Positions 10,243 through 20,291 of a stretch of 64,000 nucleotides of DNA are shown one piece after another. The number at the start of each line of letters is the position of its first letter. The first letter of the stretch is position 1. The stretch is taken from assembly GCF_000009265.1 (NCBI RefSeq), contig NC_008380.1:1493501-1557500 (forward strand), read 5' to 3'. The position numbers and the translations under genes were made by a program. The notes under the pieces are model-generated. The model had not been told where the DNA came from. It did no database searches and saw only the letters and a list, made by a program, of their open reading frames with translations. Origin of the DNA: Rhizobium johnstonii 3841. Lineage in GTDB: Bacteria > Pseudomonadota > Alphaproteobacteria > Rhizobiales > Rhizobiaceae.

Positions 10243-10893
10243 ATGACGATTACCATTACCGCCTTTGAACGATCGCCCGATCGCGGCAGGGGTCTGGCAC
10301 GTGACATGCGCGTTCGCTGGGCGCTCGAAGAAGTAGGCCAGCCTTACGACGTTCGTCTTGTTTCGTTCAAGACGATGAGAGAACCCGCGCATCTGGCACT
10401 TCAGCCTTTCGGGCAGATCCCGACCTATGAGGAAGGCGATCTCGCTTTATTCGAGTCCGGCGCCATCGTCTTCCATATCGGCGAGCGCCATGCGGGCCTG
10501 CTGCCGGACGATGCGAATGCCCGGGCGCGGGCGCTCACATGGATGTTTGCCGCGCTCAACACGGTGGAACCACCGATCTTCGACCGCGCTCTCGTCATGA
10601 TCCTCGAGCGCGACAAGCCCTGGTACGACCATCGCCTTTCTGCCCTTGAGGACAGCATCCGGAAACGGCTGACCGACCTCTCCCGCCGTCTTGGAGATGC
10701 CGACTGGCTCGACGGCGCCTTCAGCGCCGGTGACCTGCTGATGGTGTCGGTGCTGCTCAGGTTGAAGGGATCTGCTATACTCGAAGAATATCCGAACCTC
10801 TCCGCCTATGTCGCCCGCGGCGAAGCGCGGCCAGCATACAAGCGTGCTTTCGCCGCTCAGCTGGCGGTTTTCACCGCCGCATCAGCCGACTGA
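10243..10893 (+). CDS. Glutathione S-transferase family protein
   Basis: The 216-residue protein has a thioredoxin-like N-terminal domain (ERSPDRGRGLARDMRVRWAL, then QIPTYEEGD and FESGAIVFHI matching the glutathione site) and an all-helical C-terminal domain. Substrate unknown. It has its own GGAG ribosome site and lies 100 bases after glnE. Confidence 0.85.
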   Translation: MTITITAFERSPDRGRGLARDMRVRWALEEVGQPYDVRLVSFKTMREPAHLALQPFGQIPTYEEGDLALFESGAIVFHIGERHAGLLPDDANARARALTWMFAALNTVEPPIFDRALVMILERDKPWYDHRLSALEDSIRKRLTDLSRRLGDADWLDGAFSAGDLLMVSVLLRLKGSAILEEYPNLSAYVARGEARPAYKRAFAAQLAVFTAASAD

Positions 10894-10916
10894 AAAAGGT
10901 CGACTCTGATCCTGGC

Positions 10917-13226
10917 CTAGACATCGTCGGGGATGCGCAGCGAGATCACCGTGCCGACCGCTTCGCGTGAGCGGATCTTCATGCGGCCGCCGTGCAGCGA
11001 GGTCAACGAGCGGGAGATGGCGAGCCCGAGGCCGGAGCCGCCCTTGCTCTTGGCATACTGGCTCTGCACCTGCTCGAAGGGCTGGCCGATCTTCGACAGC
11101 GCCGAGCGTGGAATGCCGATGCCTGTGTCGGCAATGGTGACGAAGACGGCGCCGTCGACGCGGCGTGTACGCAACGCAATGCGGCCGCCATTGTCGGTGA
11201 ACTTGACCGCATTGGAGAGCAGGTTGAGCAGCACCTGTTTCATTGCCCGGCGGTCGGCCATCAGCGTCAGGCCGGAGCAGATGCGCTGTTCGATGACGAT
11301 GTTCTTTTCAGCTGCGGGCATGGCGGTGAAGCGCAGGCTTTCCTCGATCAGCGGTACGAGGTCGATGCGCTCGCAGTGCAGCCTGACATGGCCGGCTTCG
11401 ATCTTCGACATGTCGAGAATGTCGTTGATGACGTTGAGCAGATGTTTGCCGCTGTCATGGATATCGCGGGCATATTCGTCGTATTTCAGCGAGCCGAGCG
11501 GCCCGAACATCTGGTTCTGCAGGATTTCCGAGAAGCCGAGGATGGCGTTGAGCGGTGTGCGCAGCTCATGCGACATGTTGGCGAGGAATTCCGATTTCGC
11601 CTTGTTGGCGGCCTCGGCGCGTTCCTTCTCCGCCTGGTAGTTGGCGTTGGCCGTCGAAAGCTCGGATTTCTGGATCTCCAACGTCTGGCGCGAAGCGGAC
11701 AGATCGCCGATCGTCGCCATCAGCCGGCGCTCGGATTCGCGCAGCCGCTCCTGATGGCGTTTCATCAGCGTGATGTCGGTTCCCACCGAAACCCTGCCGC
11801 CGTCGCGGGTGCGCCGCTCGTTGATCTGCAGCCAGCGCTCGTCGGCAAGCTGCACCTCCGTCGTACGCGAATAGCCGGAGCCGTCGGCATCGGAAATCCG
11901 CCGCTCGATGACGGGCCGGGCGGCGGCGGCATTGACGGTCGAGCGCTCGGTGCCGGGCACGAGCACGCTGTCCGGCAGGCCATAGGCCTGCTGGAAATGC
12001 GTGTTGCACATGACCAGCCGATCGTTCTTGTCCCAAAGCACGAAGGCTTCCGAGGTGCATTCGATGGCGTCGGCCAGGCGCTGGTCGGCTTCTGCGTAGC
12101 GCTGGGCGAGCCGATGCTGTTCGGTCACGTCCATGGCGATGCCGATCAGGTGCATTCGGCCGGAATTGCTGCGGATCACCTGGGCACGCGCCCGCATCCA
12201 GACATAGTGGCCGCCGGCATGGCGCATGCGGAAGATCTGATCGACCTGGCCGGAAGAGCCCTTGCCGATGGCGCGCGCGATCTCGTAGAGCCCGCCGTCA
12301 TCGGGATGCATCAGGCGGGCGGCTTCGCCGAAACCCATCGTCTTGTCGGAGCCCGGCAGACCGAGCATGTCGTACATCGAGCGCGACCAGAAGAATTCGC
12401 GGTTCTCGAAATCGAAGTCCCAGAGGCCGCAGCGGCCGCGCGACAGCGCCGTCTCGACGCGCAGGTTCGATTCCAGGAAGATGTCGTCGGCGTCGCGGGC
12501 GCGTTTCACCTGCGTGTAATAGGCGTAGAGGATGACAAGCAGGATCGAGGAGATGCCGGCAAACAGCGTGACGTTGAGCGCCAGTTCCTCGCGCCAGAGC
12601 CGGTCGATCTCGTCAAGCGAGGTGGCAGCCACGATATAACCGCCGGCATTGCCCATCAGCGTGATCTCGGCATAATGCGGCACGCCGCCGATCGTCGTTT
12701 CGATGACGTCGGCGCGATCGCCGAAGCGGCGGATCGCCGAGACCTCGGGGAAGAAATCGCCGACATTGCTGCCAACATGCGAAAGCCCTGCGGTGGTTGC
12801 GGCAAAAACCTTGCCGCTTGCCTGCACGAGCAGCACGAAAGCGCCGCTATCCAGCCGGTCTTGCGGCAGGTATTTGGCGAGGCGAGCCTGCGCTCCGGTG
12901 ATATCGCCGCTGTCGAAGATGTCGGCCGCATCGGCAAACACCGCAGAGGCGGTCGCCGCCGAAAGTGCGGTGGCATGGCGCGCCGAGGCCTCCAGACGCC
13001 CGTATTCGCTCATCATGCCGAAGAAGTGCGAGGCGGCGACGACGGAGAGGAAGGCGACGATCAGCGCCGGGATGGCCCGCTTCAAGACCAGCTCGGCCTT
13101 CGGCAGATAACGGAGAAGTGGTTCCGATGTCGCATGGCCGGAAAGGCTGTCGCGCCAGGCTTTGAGCCCGTCAAAATCGACACGCAGCCGTCCTCCGGCC
13201 ACGGTTGCCCGCCGCACGTCCATCAT
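10917..13226 (-). CDS. pleC: PAS-domain sensor histidine kinase, PleC-like
   Basis: The 769-residue kinase has two transmembrane segments (about 50-70 and 218-238) around a periplasmic sensor, then two PAS domains (about 255-370 and 380-490), a coiled linker and an HisKA/HATPase core. The H-box KSEFLANMSHELRTPLNAIL (H553) is typical of the PleC/DivJ/PdhS group that acts on DivK in the alphaproteobacterial cell cycle. From memory, the S. meliloti pleC lies in this same neighbourhood. There is no fused receiver domain. The PleC assignment is probable; another PdhS-family member is the alternative. Confidence 0.75.
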   Translation of the reverse strand: MMDVRRATVAGGRLRVDFDGLKAWRDSLSGHATSEPLLRYLPKAELVLKRAIPALIVAFLSVVAASHFFGMMSEYGRLEASARHATALSAATASAVFADAADIFDSGDITGAQARLAKYLPQDRLDSGAFVLLVQASGKVFAATTAGLSHVGSNVGDFFPEVSAIRRFGDRADVIETTIGGVPHYAEITLMGNAGGYIVAATSLDEIDRLWREELALNVTLFAGISSILLVILYAYYTQVKRARDADDIFLESNLRVETALSRGRCGLWDFDFENREFFWSRSMYDMLGLPGSDKTMGFGEAARLMHPDDGGLYEIARAIGKGSSGQVDQIFRMRHAGGHYVWMRARAQVIRSNSGRMHLIGIAMDVTEQHRLAQRYAEADQRLADAIECTSEAFVLWDKNDRLVMCNTHFQQAYGLPDSVLVPGTERSTVNAAAARPVIERRISDADGSGYSRTTEVQLADERWLQINERRTRDGGRVSVGTDITLMKRHQERLRESERRLMATIGDLSASRQTLEIQKSELSTANANYQAEKERAEAANKAKSEFLANMSHELRTPLNAILGFSEILQNQMFGPLGSLKYDEYARDIHDSGKHLLNVINDILDMSKIEAGHVRLHCERIDLVPLIEESLRFTAMPAAEKNIVIEQRICSGLTLMADRRAMKQVLLNLLSNAVKFTDNGGRIALRTRRVDGAVFVTIADTGIGIPRSALSKIGQPFEQVQSQYAKSKGGSGLGLAISRSLTSLHGGRMKIRSREAVGTVISLRIPDDV

Positions 13227-13383
13227 CTCTTCGCCTTGTCCCTCGTGTGATTCGCGCGCCGCTCGCTCGAACCTGACCTAGAGAATCATGGGTGATTCGC
13301 CTTGTCCAGAGGCAAAGGTAAAAATCCGTTAACTATTTATAATTTGGTGTTTTTCAGGCGATTCGAATCACGGCTGCAGACGA

Positions 13384-13404
13384 CCGTCGCGCTTTTCGCG
13401 ACGG
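13384..13404 (-). terminator. Hairpin downstream of pepN
   Basis: An 8-bp perfect stem (CCGTCGCG with CGCGACGG) with a 5-base loop lies 15 bases after the pepN stop. There is no clear U-tract. Confidence 0.5.
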
Positions 13405-13418
13405 CCGAATGAAGCAAA

Positions 13419-16067
13419 TCACCCCTTAAGCGTACGCTCGACGATATCGCGCACGTCGGTCGAAAGATCGGCGGCCCGCTCGATCTCGATCAGCGCCGAG
13501 CGGGCGTGATCGGCACGCACGGATTCGAGCGAACGCCAGGAGCGCATCGAGGTCAGGATGCGGGCGGCAAGCTGCGGGTTGCGCCCGTCGATATCGAGAA
13601 TCTGATCCGCGAGGAAGCGATAGCCTTCGCCGTCGGCGCGGCCGAATCCGGTCGGGTTGGCAAAGGCGAAGGTGCCGACCAGCGACCGCATCCGGTTCGG
13701 ATTGGTGCGCTTGAAGAGCGGATCGTCCATCAGAGCGCGGACCCTTCCCAGGGTTTTTGCGCCCGGAATGCCGGCCTGGATCGCGAACCATTTGTCGATG
13801 ACGAGCGCATTTTCCGCGAAGCGCTCACGGAAGGTGGCGAGCGCCTCGCTCGTCTCCGCGCTGTCGGGAAAACGATGGGCGAGGATGGTCAGCGCATGGC
13901 TGAGATCGGTCATATTGTTGGCCGCATCGAAGGCGGCCTTGGCGCGGGCCGGCGTCTGTTCGGCATGCGAGAGATAGGTGAGGGCGCTATTGCGCAGCGC
14001 CCGCAGGCCGGCGCTTTTCGCATCCGGGTTGAAATCGCCTGATGTCGTCATCGCTGCGTAGAGGCCGGCAAAGACATCCTTTCCGGCATCGGCGATCTGT
14101 TTCAGGACCGCCTGCCGGCCGGCATGGATGGCATCGGGATCGTTGTTGCCGCCAAGTTCCCGGGCGATATCGGATTCGCTCGGCAGAGCCAGCGCCTGGG
14201 CGCGGAAGGCGGGCTCGAGGCTCTCGTCGGCGGCGGCGGCAATTAACGTCTCGACGAAGGTCGCCTCGCAGACCACAGGCTTGCCCTCGCGGGCGTCGCG
14301 TGCCGCTTTCAGCAGGTTCGGCAGCGCCAGATCGGTCAAGGCCTGCCAGCGGGCGAAGTGATCGGTCTCATGGCGGGCGAGATGGGCAAGATCGGCCGGG
14401 CTCTGATCGAAATGCAGGTTGATCGGCGCCGAGAAGCTGCGGTTGATCGAAACGACCGGCCGCGAGCCAACGCCATGGAACACGGCCGTCTGCGTGCGCC
14501 CTGTAAGATGCAGCACCTCGCCGGCATATTCCGCGCCGTCGACCGAGGTCGGCTCGATCTTGCCGCCGTTTTCGCCAAACAGCGCGAGGCTGAGCGGAAT
14601 ATGCATCGGCTCCTTGCTCGGCTGGCCGGGCGTTGCCGGGATCATCTGTTCGAGCGATAGGGTGAAACTGCCGGCCGCCGCATCATAGCTGCCCGATGCG
14701 GTGACGAGCGGCGTGCCGGCCTGATGGTACCAGAGCGAAAATTGCGTGAGGTCGCGCCCGCTTGCATCCTCGAAGCATTTGACGAAATCCTCGATCGTCA
14801 CGGCCTCACCGTCATGGCGGTCGAAATAGAGGTCCATGCCTTTCTTGAAGCCGTCCTTGCCGAGCAGCGTCGCGATCATCCGCGTGACTTCGCTGCCCTT
14901 TTCGTAGACGGTCGTCGTGTAGAAATTATTGATCTCGCGATATGTCGTCGGCCGCACCGGATGGGCGAGCGGGCCGCCGTCCTCCGGGAACTGCTCCGAT
15001 TTGAGATGGCGCACTTCGGCGATGCGCTTGACGGCGCGCGAGCGCTGGTCGGAAGAGAATTCGTGGTCGCGATAGACCGTCAGGCCTTCCTTGAGGCACA
15101 GCTGGAACCAGTCGCGGCAGGTGATGCGGTTGCCGGTCCAGTTGTGGAAATATTCATGCGCGATGATCGTTTCGATATTGGCATAGTCGGCATCGGTGGC
15201 GATCTCGGGATCGGCAAGCACGTATTTGTCGTTGAAGACGTTGAGGCCCTTGTTCTCCATCGCGCCCATGTTGAAGTCGGAGACGGCGACGATCATGAAG
15301 ATGTCGAGATCGTATTCGCGGCCGAACCTCTCTTCATCCCACTTCATCGAGCGTTTCAGCGCGTCCATGGCATAGGCTGCGCGCGGCTCCTTGCCGTGCT
15401 CGACATAGATTTTCAGCACCACCTCACGGCCGGACATGGTCGTGAACGTGTCTTCGACGACGCCGAGATCGCCGGCGACGAGCGCAAAGAGATAGCTCGG
15501 CTTCGGATGCGGATCGAACCAGGCGGCGAAATGCTTGCCGGGGCCATAGCCGGCGCCGCCGAGGAAGTTGCCGTTCGACAAAAGCAGCGGGTTGGCGTCC
15601 TTGTCGGCAACGATGTTGACCGTGAACGGCGCAAGCACGTCGGGCCGGTCGGGGAAATAGGTGATGCGGCGGAAACCCTCCGCCTCGCACTGCGTGCAGT
15701 AGATGCCGCCGGTGCGGTAAAGGCCCATCAGCTTGGTGTTGGCCTCAGGGTTGATGACAGTGGTGATCGTCAGTTCGAAGGGCGCGCTCTCCGGCAGGTC
15801 GCGCACCGTCAGGCTTTCCGGTGTTGCGTCGTAACGCGAAGGGTCCAACTCCACCTGGTCGAACAGCAGCCCCGACAGTATCAGTTCGTCGCCGTCGAGA
15901 ACGATCGGCGCTGCCGGATCGGTGCCCGGGCGACGATGAAAGATCAGACGTGCCTCGACCTTTGTCTCCGTCGGGTCGAGTTCGAAAGTCAGGTCCACAC
16001 GTTCCAGCACGAAGTCGGTGGGACGGTAATCTGCCAGATGAATGACCTGGCCGGTATCTGTTCGCAT
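13419..16067 (-). CDS. pepN: Aminopeptidase N (M1 family)
   Basis: This zinc aminopeptidase removes N-terminal residues from peptides. The 882-residue protein has the exopeptidase motif GAMEN (268-272), the zinc site HEYFH (304-308) with the third ligand in KEGLT near 327, and the long C-terminal helical domain of bacterial PepN. It is monocistronic and ends in a hairpin. Confidence 0.96.
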   Translation of the reverse strand: MRTDTGQVIHLADYRPTDFVLERVDLTFELDPTETKVEARLIFHRRPGTDPAAPIVLDGDELILSGLLFDQVELDPSRYDATPESLTVRDLPESAPFELTITTVINPEANTKLMGLYRTGGIYCTQCEAEGFRRITYFPDRPDVLAPFTVNIVADKDANPLLLSNGNFLGGAGYGPGKHFAAWFDPHPKPSYLFALVAGDLGVVEDTFTTMSGREVVLKIYVEHGKEPRAAYAMDALKRSMKWDEERFGREYDLDIFMIVAVSDFNMGAMENKGLNVFNDKYVLADPEIATDADYANIETIIAHEYFHNWTGNRITCRDWFQLCLKEGLTVYRDHEFSSDQRSRAVKRIAEVRHLKSEQFPEDGGPLAHPVRPTTYREINNFYTTTVYEKGSEVTRMIATLLGKDGFKKGMDLYFDRHDGEAVTIEDFVKCFEDASGRDLTQFSLWYHQAGTPLVTASGSYDAAAGSFTLSLEQMIPATPGQPSKEPMHIPLSLALFGENGGKIEPTSVDGAEYAGEVLHLTGRTQTAVFHGVGSRPVVSINRSFSAPINLHFDQSPADLAHLARHETDHFARWQALTDLALPNLLKAARDAREGKPVVCEATFVETLIAAAADESLEPAFRAQALALPSESDIARELGGNNDPDAIHAGRQAVLKQIADAGKDVFAGLYAAMTTSGDFNPDAKSAGLRALRNSALTYLSHAEQTPARAKAAFDAANNMTDLSHALTILAHRFPDSAETSEALATFRERFAENALVIDKWFAIQAGIPGAKTLGRVRALMDDPLFKRTNPNRMRSLVGTFAFANPTGFGRADGEGYRFLADQILDIDGRNPQLAARILTSMRSWRSLESVRADHARSALIEIERAADLSTDVRDIVERTLKG

Positions 16068-16180
16068 GGTGTTTCCTGAAGACCGTTATTTGATAACCGC
16101 GGAATACAGAGGCGGGCGCACTCTGCCATAAATTTTGCCGGGAATGATTACATTAAAGTCTGAACTAAACTTAAAGCAAA

Positions 16181-16209
16181 TTGCCCGCGAACACCAAGTT
16201 CGCGGGCAA
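16181..16209 (-). terminator. Terminator after the chemoreceptor-like gene
   Basis: A perfect 12-bp stem (TTGCCCGCGAAC with GTTCGCGGGCAA) with a 5-base loop lies 46 bases after the minus-strand gene that ends at 16256. On the minus strand it is followed by TTTGCTTTAAGTTT. Confidence 0.75.
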
Positions 16210-16255
16210 AATATCTCATTGGACATGGATGAACGCCACCGGCGCAAGATGAGTG

Positions 16256-17362
16256 CTACTTCAGGTTGAGGGCGGCCTTGATCGTCGCGTCGTTTTCCGT
16301 CTGCTGCACGACGACGCCGTACCAGCCGAGCCCGTCGTAATCCTCGTAACCGAGAGTGCGCGCGAAGGCGACGATCGAGCCATTATTGTCGTAGTAGCTG
16401 CCTTTTCCCTGGCCGGACGGATTGGCGAGCGCGAAATGGGAAAAGAGCAAGGCGGGATTGGTGGTGGCGATGACCCGGCTCTTGCCGTCGAGCAGCATGA
16501 CCGTCGTTCTTTCCGCCAGCTGCGGTGGCAGGTTCGCCTCCTTCTCGACGATCGCCTGGCCCTGGTTCTGCCAGTCGAAATAGACGCCGAGCGTGCCGAC
16601 CAGCCGCCCGTCGAGCTTGCCCTCTTCGCGGATGCCTGTGGCATAAACGAGCGCATGCCTGGCGTCGTGGAGCGGGCTCGCTTTGACATCATCGACGATA
16701 TAAGCGTCGCCGGAGGAGCAGGCCGACGCCGCGCGGAACCACGGATCACCGGCAAGGCTCGTGCCTGCGATCTTGCGCTGGAACTTGGGATTGGCGGATG
16801 CGATCACCTTGCCCGAGAGATCGGTCATGACGAGATCGAGATAGACGGTGTAGAAGCGGTTGATGGCGCCGAGACGCTCCGCCGCAAAGGCGACGGTTTC
16901 ACGGGCTGGATTCTGCAGCGCCTGCCAGAGCGCCGAATCCGTCGCCCACCAGCGCACATCGGCCGTGCGCTCGAAGAGATTGCGGACGATGAGCTGCACC
17001 AGCGTCTGCGCCAGATCGGTGAGGCGAACGCCCTCCATCTCCTCGACCAGCGAATCGGCCATGGCGCGGCTGAGGCCGATGCGGCCCAGCACGTTGCTCT
17101 CGAACCTGCCGGTAATGTCGGTTGCAATTTGCGCCAGCCGCTGCACCTCGTTGGCAACGACGGCAAAGCCCTTTCCGGTCTCGCCGGCTCTGGCCGCCTC
17201 GATCAGCGCATTGATCGCCAGCAGCTTGATCTGCTTGACGATATGGGTGTTGTCGGCGCTGAAGCGCTCGAGGTCGGTGCTGATGCCGTCGGTGACGACG
17301 CGCATGGAGCGCGGTGTCGCATTCTGCGACTGGGCAATGGTTTCGGCGCTAAGCGGCTTCAT
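16256..17362 (-). CDS. Soluble methyl-accepting chemotaxis-like protein
   Basis: The 368-residue protein has no obvious transmembrane helix. The conserved tip of an MCP signalling domain lies unusually near the N-terminus (residues about 40-78: [20 protein letters not shown] followed by [11 protein letters not shown]), and a sensory domain resembling a Cache fold fills the C-terminal two thirds. Most receptors have the reverse order. The ATG at 17362 is preferred to a TTG one codon upstream. It probably feeds into a Che pathway from the cytoplasm; the signal is unknown. Confidence 0.8.
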   Translation of the reverse strand: MKPLSAETIAQSQNATPRSMRVVTDGISTDLERFSADNTHIVKQIKLLAINALIEAARAGETGKGFAVVANEVQRLAQIATDITGRFESNVLGRIGLSRAMADSLVEEMEGVRLTDLAQTLVQLIVRNLFERTADVRWWATDSALWQALQNPARETVAFAAERLGAINRFYTVYLDLVMTDLSGKVIASANPKFQRKIAGTSLAGDPWFRAASACSSGDAYIVDDVKASPLHDARHALVYATGIREEGKLDGRLVGTLGVYFDWQNQGQAIVEKEANLPPQLAERTTVMLLDGKSRVIATTNPALLFSHFALANPSGQGKGSYYDNNGSIVAFARTLGYEDYDGLGWYGVVVQQTENDATIKAALNLK

Positions 17363-17632
17363 CAAGTGGGATCCTGAAACGAGCGGGCAATTATTTGTGC
17401 GGTGAAGAAAATTTCGAGATCAGCGATAAAAAACGATGCTTGCCTATGGTTTTCAATTGGTTAACGCCGAGCGCCGCGAGATGAACATTTTGGGGGTGAA
17501 TGGCTCAAATAGGGAAATTTCAGAGCGGTGGCGCGCAATCAGCACGGTTGAACCCGAACTGACGGCGATTCTGTGATTCTCTCATATTGCTTGCGGTTTT
17601 TTCGCCAATCGGGTTTTTCTTTCGCTACGATG

Positions 17633-17644
17633 GGTGACGTCACC
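17633..17644. promoter_or_regulatory. Perfect 12-bp palindrome upstream of the EamA gene
   Basis: GGTGACGTCACC is a perfect palindrome 65 bases before the transporter ATG, possibly a dimeric regulator site. The rest of the 346-base gap between 17363 and 17708 shows no other gene or structure I can support. Confidence 0.3.
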
Positions 17645-17708
17645 TGCTGCGTTCCCGAGTCGAACGCGTCTCCCCGTTCCGGTTAAGTCAGTATCAAGAG
17701 CCAGGATC

Positions 17709-18647
17709 ATGCACTCGGTTCTCAGAAACCCGATGAGAGGCATTGCGCTGAAAGTCTCGTCGGTCGTGGTCTTCCTGGCCATGCAGACCTTCATCAAGCT
17801 GGCGGGCTCGGACATCCCGCCGGGTCAGGTCACCTTCTGCAGGTCGTTCTTCGCGCTCTTCCCGATCATGGCCTATCTGGCCTATAACAGGCAGCTGCGC
17901 GCCGCCTTCTACACCGCCAATCCAATCGGTCACCTGAAGCGCGGCACGATCGGCATCTTGTCGATGGCTTTCGGTTTCTACGGGCTGCTGCATCTGCCGC
18001 TGCCGGAGGCGATCGCGCTCGGCTATGCGCTGCCGCTCGTCGCCGTCATCTTCGCTGCCGTTTTTCTCGGCGAGACCGTGCGCATCTATCGCTGGAGCGC
18101 CGTCCTGGTCGGCATCGTCGGCGTCGCCATCGTTTCCTGGCCGAAACTCACGCTGTTTCGCGACGGCGGCATGGAAGCAGAACAGGCCGTCGGCGCGCTC
18201 TGCGTGCTGCTGTCTGCCGTTCTCGGCGGAGTGGCGATGATCCAGGTGCGCCGCCTCGTCGAGGAAGAGAAGACGGCGACGATCGTGCTCTATTTCTCGA
18301 TCACCGCCTCGGTCTTCTCGCTGGCTTCTCTTCCCTTCGGCTGGCTCATCCTGGCATGGCCGACGGCGCTCTATCTGATCGCCGCCGGTTTTTGCGGCGG
18401 CGTCGCGCAGATCCTGCTGACGGAAAGTTACCGCCATGCCGATGTCTCCACCATCGCGCCGTTCGAATATACGTCGATCCTGCTCGGCGGCATTGTCGCC
18501 TACTTCGTCTTCGGCGACGTGCCGAGCGTGACCATGCTGATCGGCACCGTCATCGTCGTCGCCGCCGGCATCTTCATCATCTATCGCGAGCATCAGCTGG
18601 GCATCGAGCAGAGAGAGGCGCGCAAGGCCACGACGCCGCAAGCCTGA
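17709..18647 (+). CDS. EamA/DMT-family transporter
   Basis: The 312-residue inner-membrane protein has about ten hydrophobic helices in two EamA repeats, the layout of drug/metabolite exporters. The ATG at 17709 is chosen because the preceding codons of the open frame are Arg/Pro-rich and unlike a membrane N-terminus; AAGAGCCAGG lies upstream. Substrate unknown. Confidence 0.85.
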   Translation: MHSVLRNPMRGIALKVSSVVVFLAMQTFIKLAGSDIPPGQVTFCRSFFALFPIMAYLAYNRQLRAAFYTANPIGHLKRGTIGILSMAFGFYGLLHLPLPEAIALGYALPLVAVIFAAVFLGETVRIYRWSAVLVGIVGVAIVSWPKLTLFRDGGMEAEQAVGALCVLLSAVLGGVAMIQVRRLVEEEKTATIVLYFSITASVFSLASLPFGWLILAWPTALYLIAAGFCGGVAQILLTESYRHADVSTIAPFEYTSILLGGIVAYFVFGDVPSVTMLIGTVIVVAAGIFIIYREHQLGIEQREARKATTPQA

Positions 18648-18892
18648 CGCCTGCAAGCGCATGTTTATCAAGGTTTTAACGCAGGGATTGCGGCGGCTTT
18701 AAACTTGCGCTCAAAGAGTGAAAAGAATGGTGAATTCTTGGGATACCGTCGGCCTGGGGAATATGATTGTTGAACATGAGAGAGTATCATTTATTCCAAA
18801 CTGTGCATGTCTGAATGGTCGCTGATGCCGGAGGAGCTCTCGGTGTCGTTGCTCCGAACGCTGGCCGGCGAGCGGGGGTGGAGAAAAGCATA

Positions 18893-19765
18893 ATGGCATT
18901 CACAGCGGAGCAATTGGTGGGGAACTCTTCCTTTCTGATGAGCATTCGCTTTTTGGCTGGGCAGATGCGCGGCATGTTCGATGCCGGTCCGCGGCTGGCG
19001 CGACTGCTCGCCTCCCATCAACGCTGGCTTCTGACCCAGACTGCCTATGCCCTCCACCTGGAATATGATCCGCGCGACCCGACGTCGGGTTTCACAGCCG
19101 TGCGGCTGACCGGGCGCATCACCGCGCACAAGGTGGCGAGCCGTAACACCGTGCTCGCCTTCATCGAAGAACTCTATACCTACCGCTTCATAACCCACAC
19201 GCCCGGCGACGAGCGGCGGCGGCCACGTCATTTCGAGCCGGCCGACGTCAGCCATCAGGGAATGTTTGCCTGGCTTTTTTCCAATCTCGGCGCGCTCGAC
19301 CTGCTCGACGGCGGTCAAAGGGCCGCCTTTTTCCAGGCAAATCCATCACTGATGCGGCTCATTCAGCCGCGCATTGCCCGCCATTGCCTCGAAGATGCCG
19401 CCTGGCGCGAGCCGCCGGAGCAGGTGGCGCTCTTCCTCTGGACGGAAGCCGGCGGCCTCGTCGTCGACAACTTCATCGCCCGGATGGCTATGGAAAGCAG
19501 CGAGCCGAAGAGGCTGTCCGTCGGCCGTGTCGAAACCCGCGCGCTCGCGGCCGATTTCATGATGTCGCGCACCCATCTGCAGCGGCTGTTGGCAAAAGCG
19601 GCGCAACGCGGCTGCGTCGGCTGGCAGGACGAGCCGCGCAAGACGCACCTTTGGATATCGCGGGATTTCGTCGAGGAATATTGCGCCTGGCAGGCGGTCA
19701 AGTTCGCCTATGTCGACGAAGCCTTCGAATGGGCGAAGGCCCAGATCGAGGAAATGGCGGTCTGA
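18893..19765 (+). CDS. Hypothetical protein with winged-helix-like C-terminus
   Basis: I do not recognise this 290-residue protein. The N-terminal two thirds are helical and basic (IRFLAGQMRGMFDAGPRLAR). The C-terminus has a segment like a helix-turn-helix (ALAADFMMSRTHLQRLLAKA) followed by a short wing (GWQDEPRKTHLWIS), so DNA binding is possible. The ATG at 18893 follows GGAGAAAAGC; the upstream open frame is not protein-like. No signal peptide or membrane segment. Confidence 0.7.
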   Translation: MAFTAEQLVGNSSFLMSIRFLAGQMRGMFDAGPRLARLLASHQRWLLTQTAYALHLEYDPRDPTSGFTAVRLTGRITAHKVASRNTVLAFIEELYTYRFITHTPGDERRRPRHFEPADVSHQGMFAWLFSNLGALDLLDGGQRAAFFQANPSLMRLIQPRIARHCLEDAAWREPPEQVALFLWTEAGGLVVDNFIARMAMESSEPKRLSVGRVETRALAADFMMSRTHLQRLLAKAAQRGCVGWQDEPRKTHLWISRDFVEEYCAWQAVKFAYVDEAFEWAKAQIEEMAV

Positions 19766-19924
19766 TCAGAGAACGATGGCTGTAGCGCCTGCGTCAATGC
19801 GCGTGCCGGCATCGGCCGGCTTGACCGAAAGCTCGCGCTCATATTCCCGCGCGGCGCAGACGGCAACGCGGATATGTTCGAATGTTTCGATGTTGCGCAG
19901 AAGCGATATCAGGATCGTCGACAT
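19766..19924 (-). CDS. Small hypothetical protein (52 aa)
   Basis: This short ORF begins MSTILISLLRNIETFEHIRV and ends with an Ala-rich tail. AAGAG lies seven bases before the ATG. It sits 44 bases after another small minus-strand ORF and may form a two-gene unit with it. No domain recognised. Confidence 0.45.
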   Translation of the reverse strand: MSTILISLLRNIETFEHIRVAVCAAREYERELSVKPADAGTRIDAGATAIVL

Positions 19925-19968
19925 GTTGGGTACTCTTGACACGAAAGGGCAGGCGAAGTGCCTGCCGC

Positions 19969-20160
19969 TCAATATTGCTGGAAGTCCGAAAAAATGGCGT
20001 TCGGGCGCGCCGTGCGGCTGTTGATGCCGGTGCCGCGGGCGATCATCTGTTCGTTCGTGGCAAAGCCGAAACGGCTGTAGCCTTGAGTGGAACGAACCTG
20101 GTCGCCGGCGAGGCGAAGGGTTTCAAACCCGCTATGGATAGGACGAAAACGTTTGTTCAT
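19969..20160 (-). CDS. Small hypothetical protein (63 aa)
   Basis: A basic, Gly/Thr-containing small protein beginning MNKRFRPIHSGFETLRLAG. AGGA lies ten bases before the ATG. There is no signal peptide. Function unknown. Confidence 0.45.
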   Translation of the reverse strand: MNKRFRPIHSGFETLRLAGDQVRSTQGYSRFGFATNEQMIARGTGINSRTARPNAIFSDFQQY

Positions 20161-20291
20161 GGCCTTGGTTCCTGTGATTCCTCCCAAGACACAGCTGATA
20201 TTGCGATGCAGCATAGATTCCGCAATGCATCACGGCGGGATGCAGCCATGCGAAAATCGCATAGATTGATTCACAAATTATTCAACTTTGG

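Noticed and set aside
10992-13250. 752-codon open frame on the plus strand
   Set aside because: Antisense to the PleC-like kinase and without any recognisable domain.
13320-13350. CtrA box TTAA-N7-TTAA upstream of the pleC-like gene
   Set aside because: TTAACTATTTATAAT has only one intact half-site.
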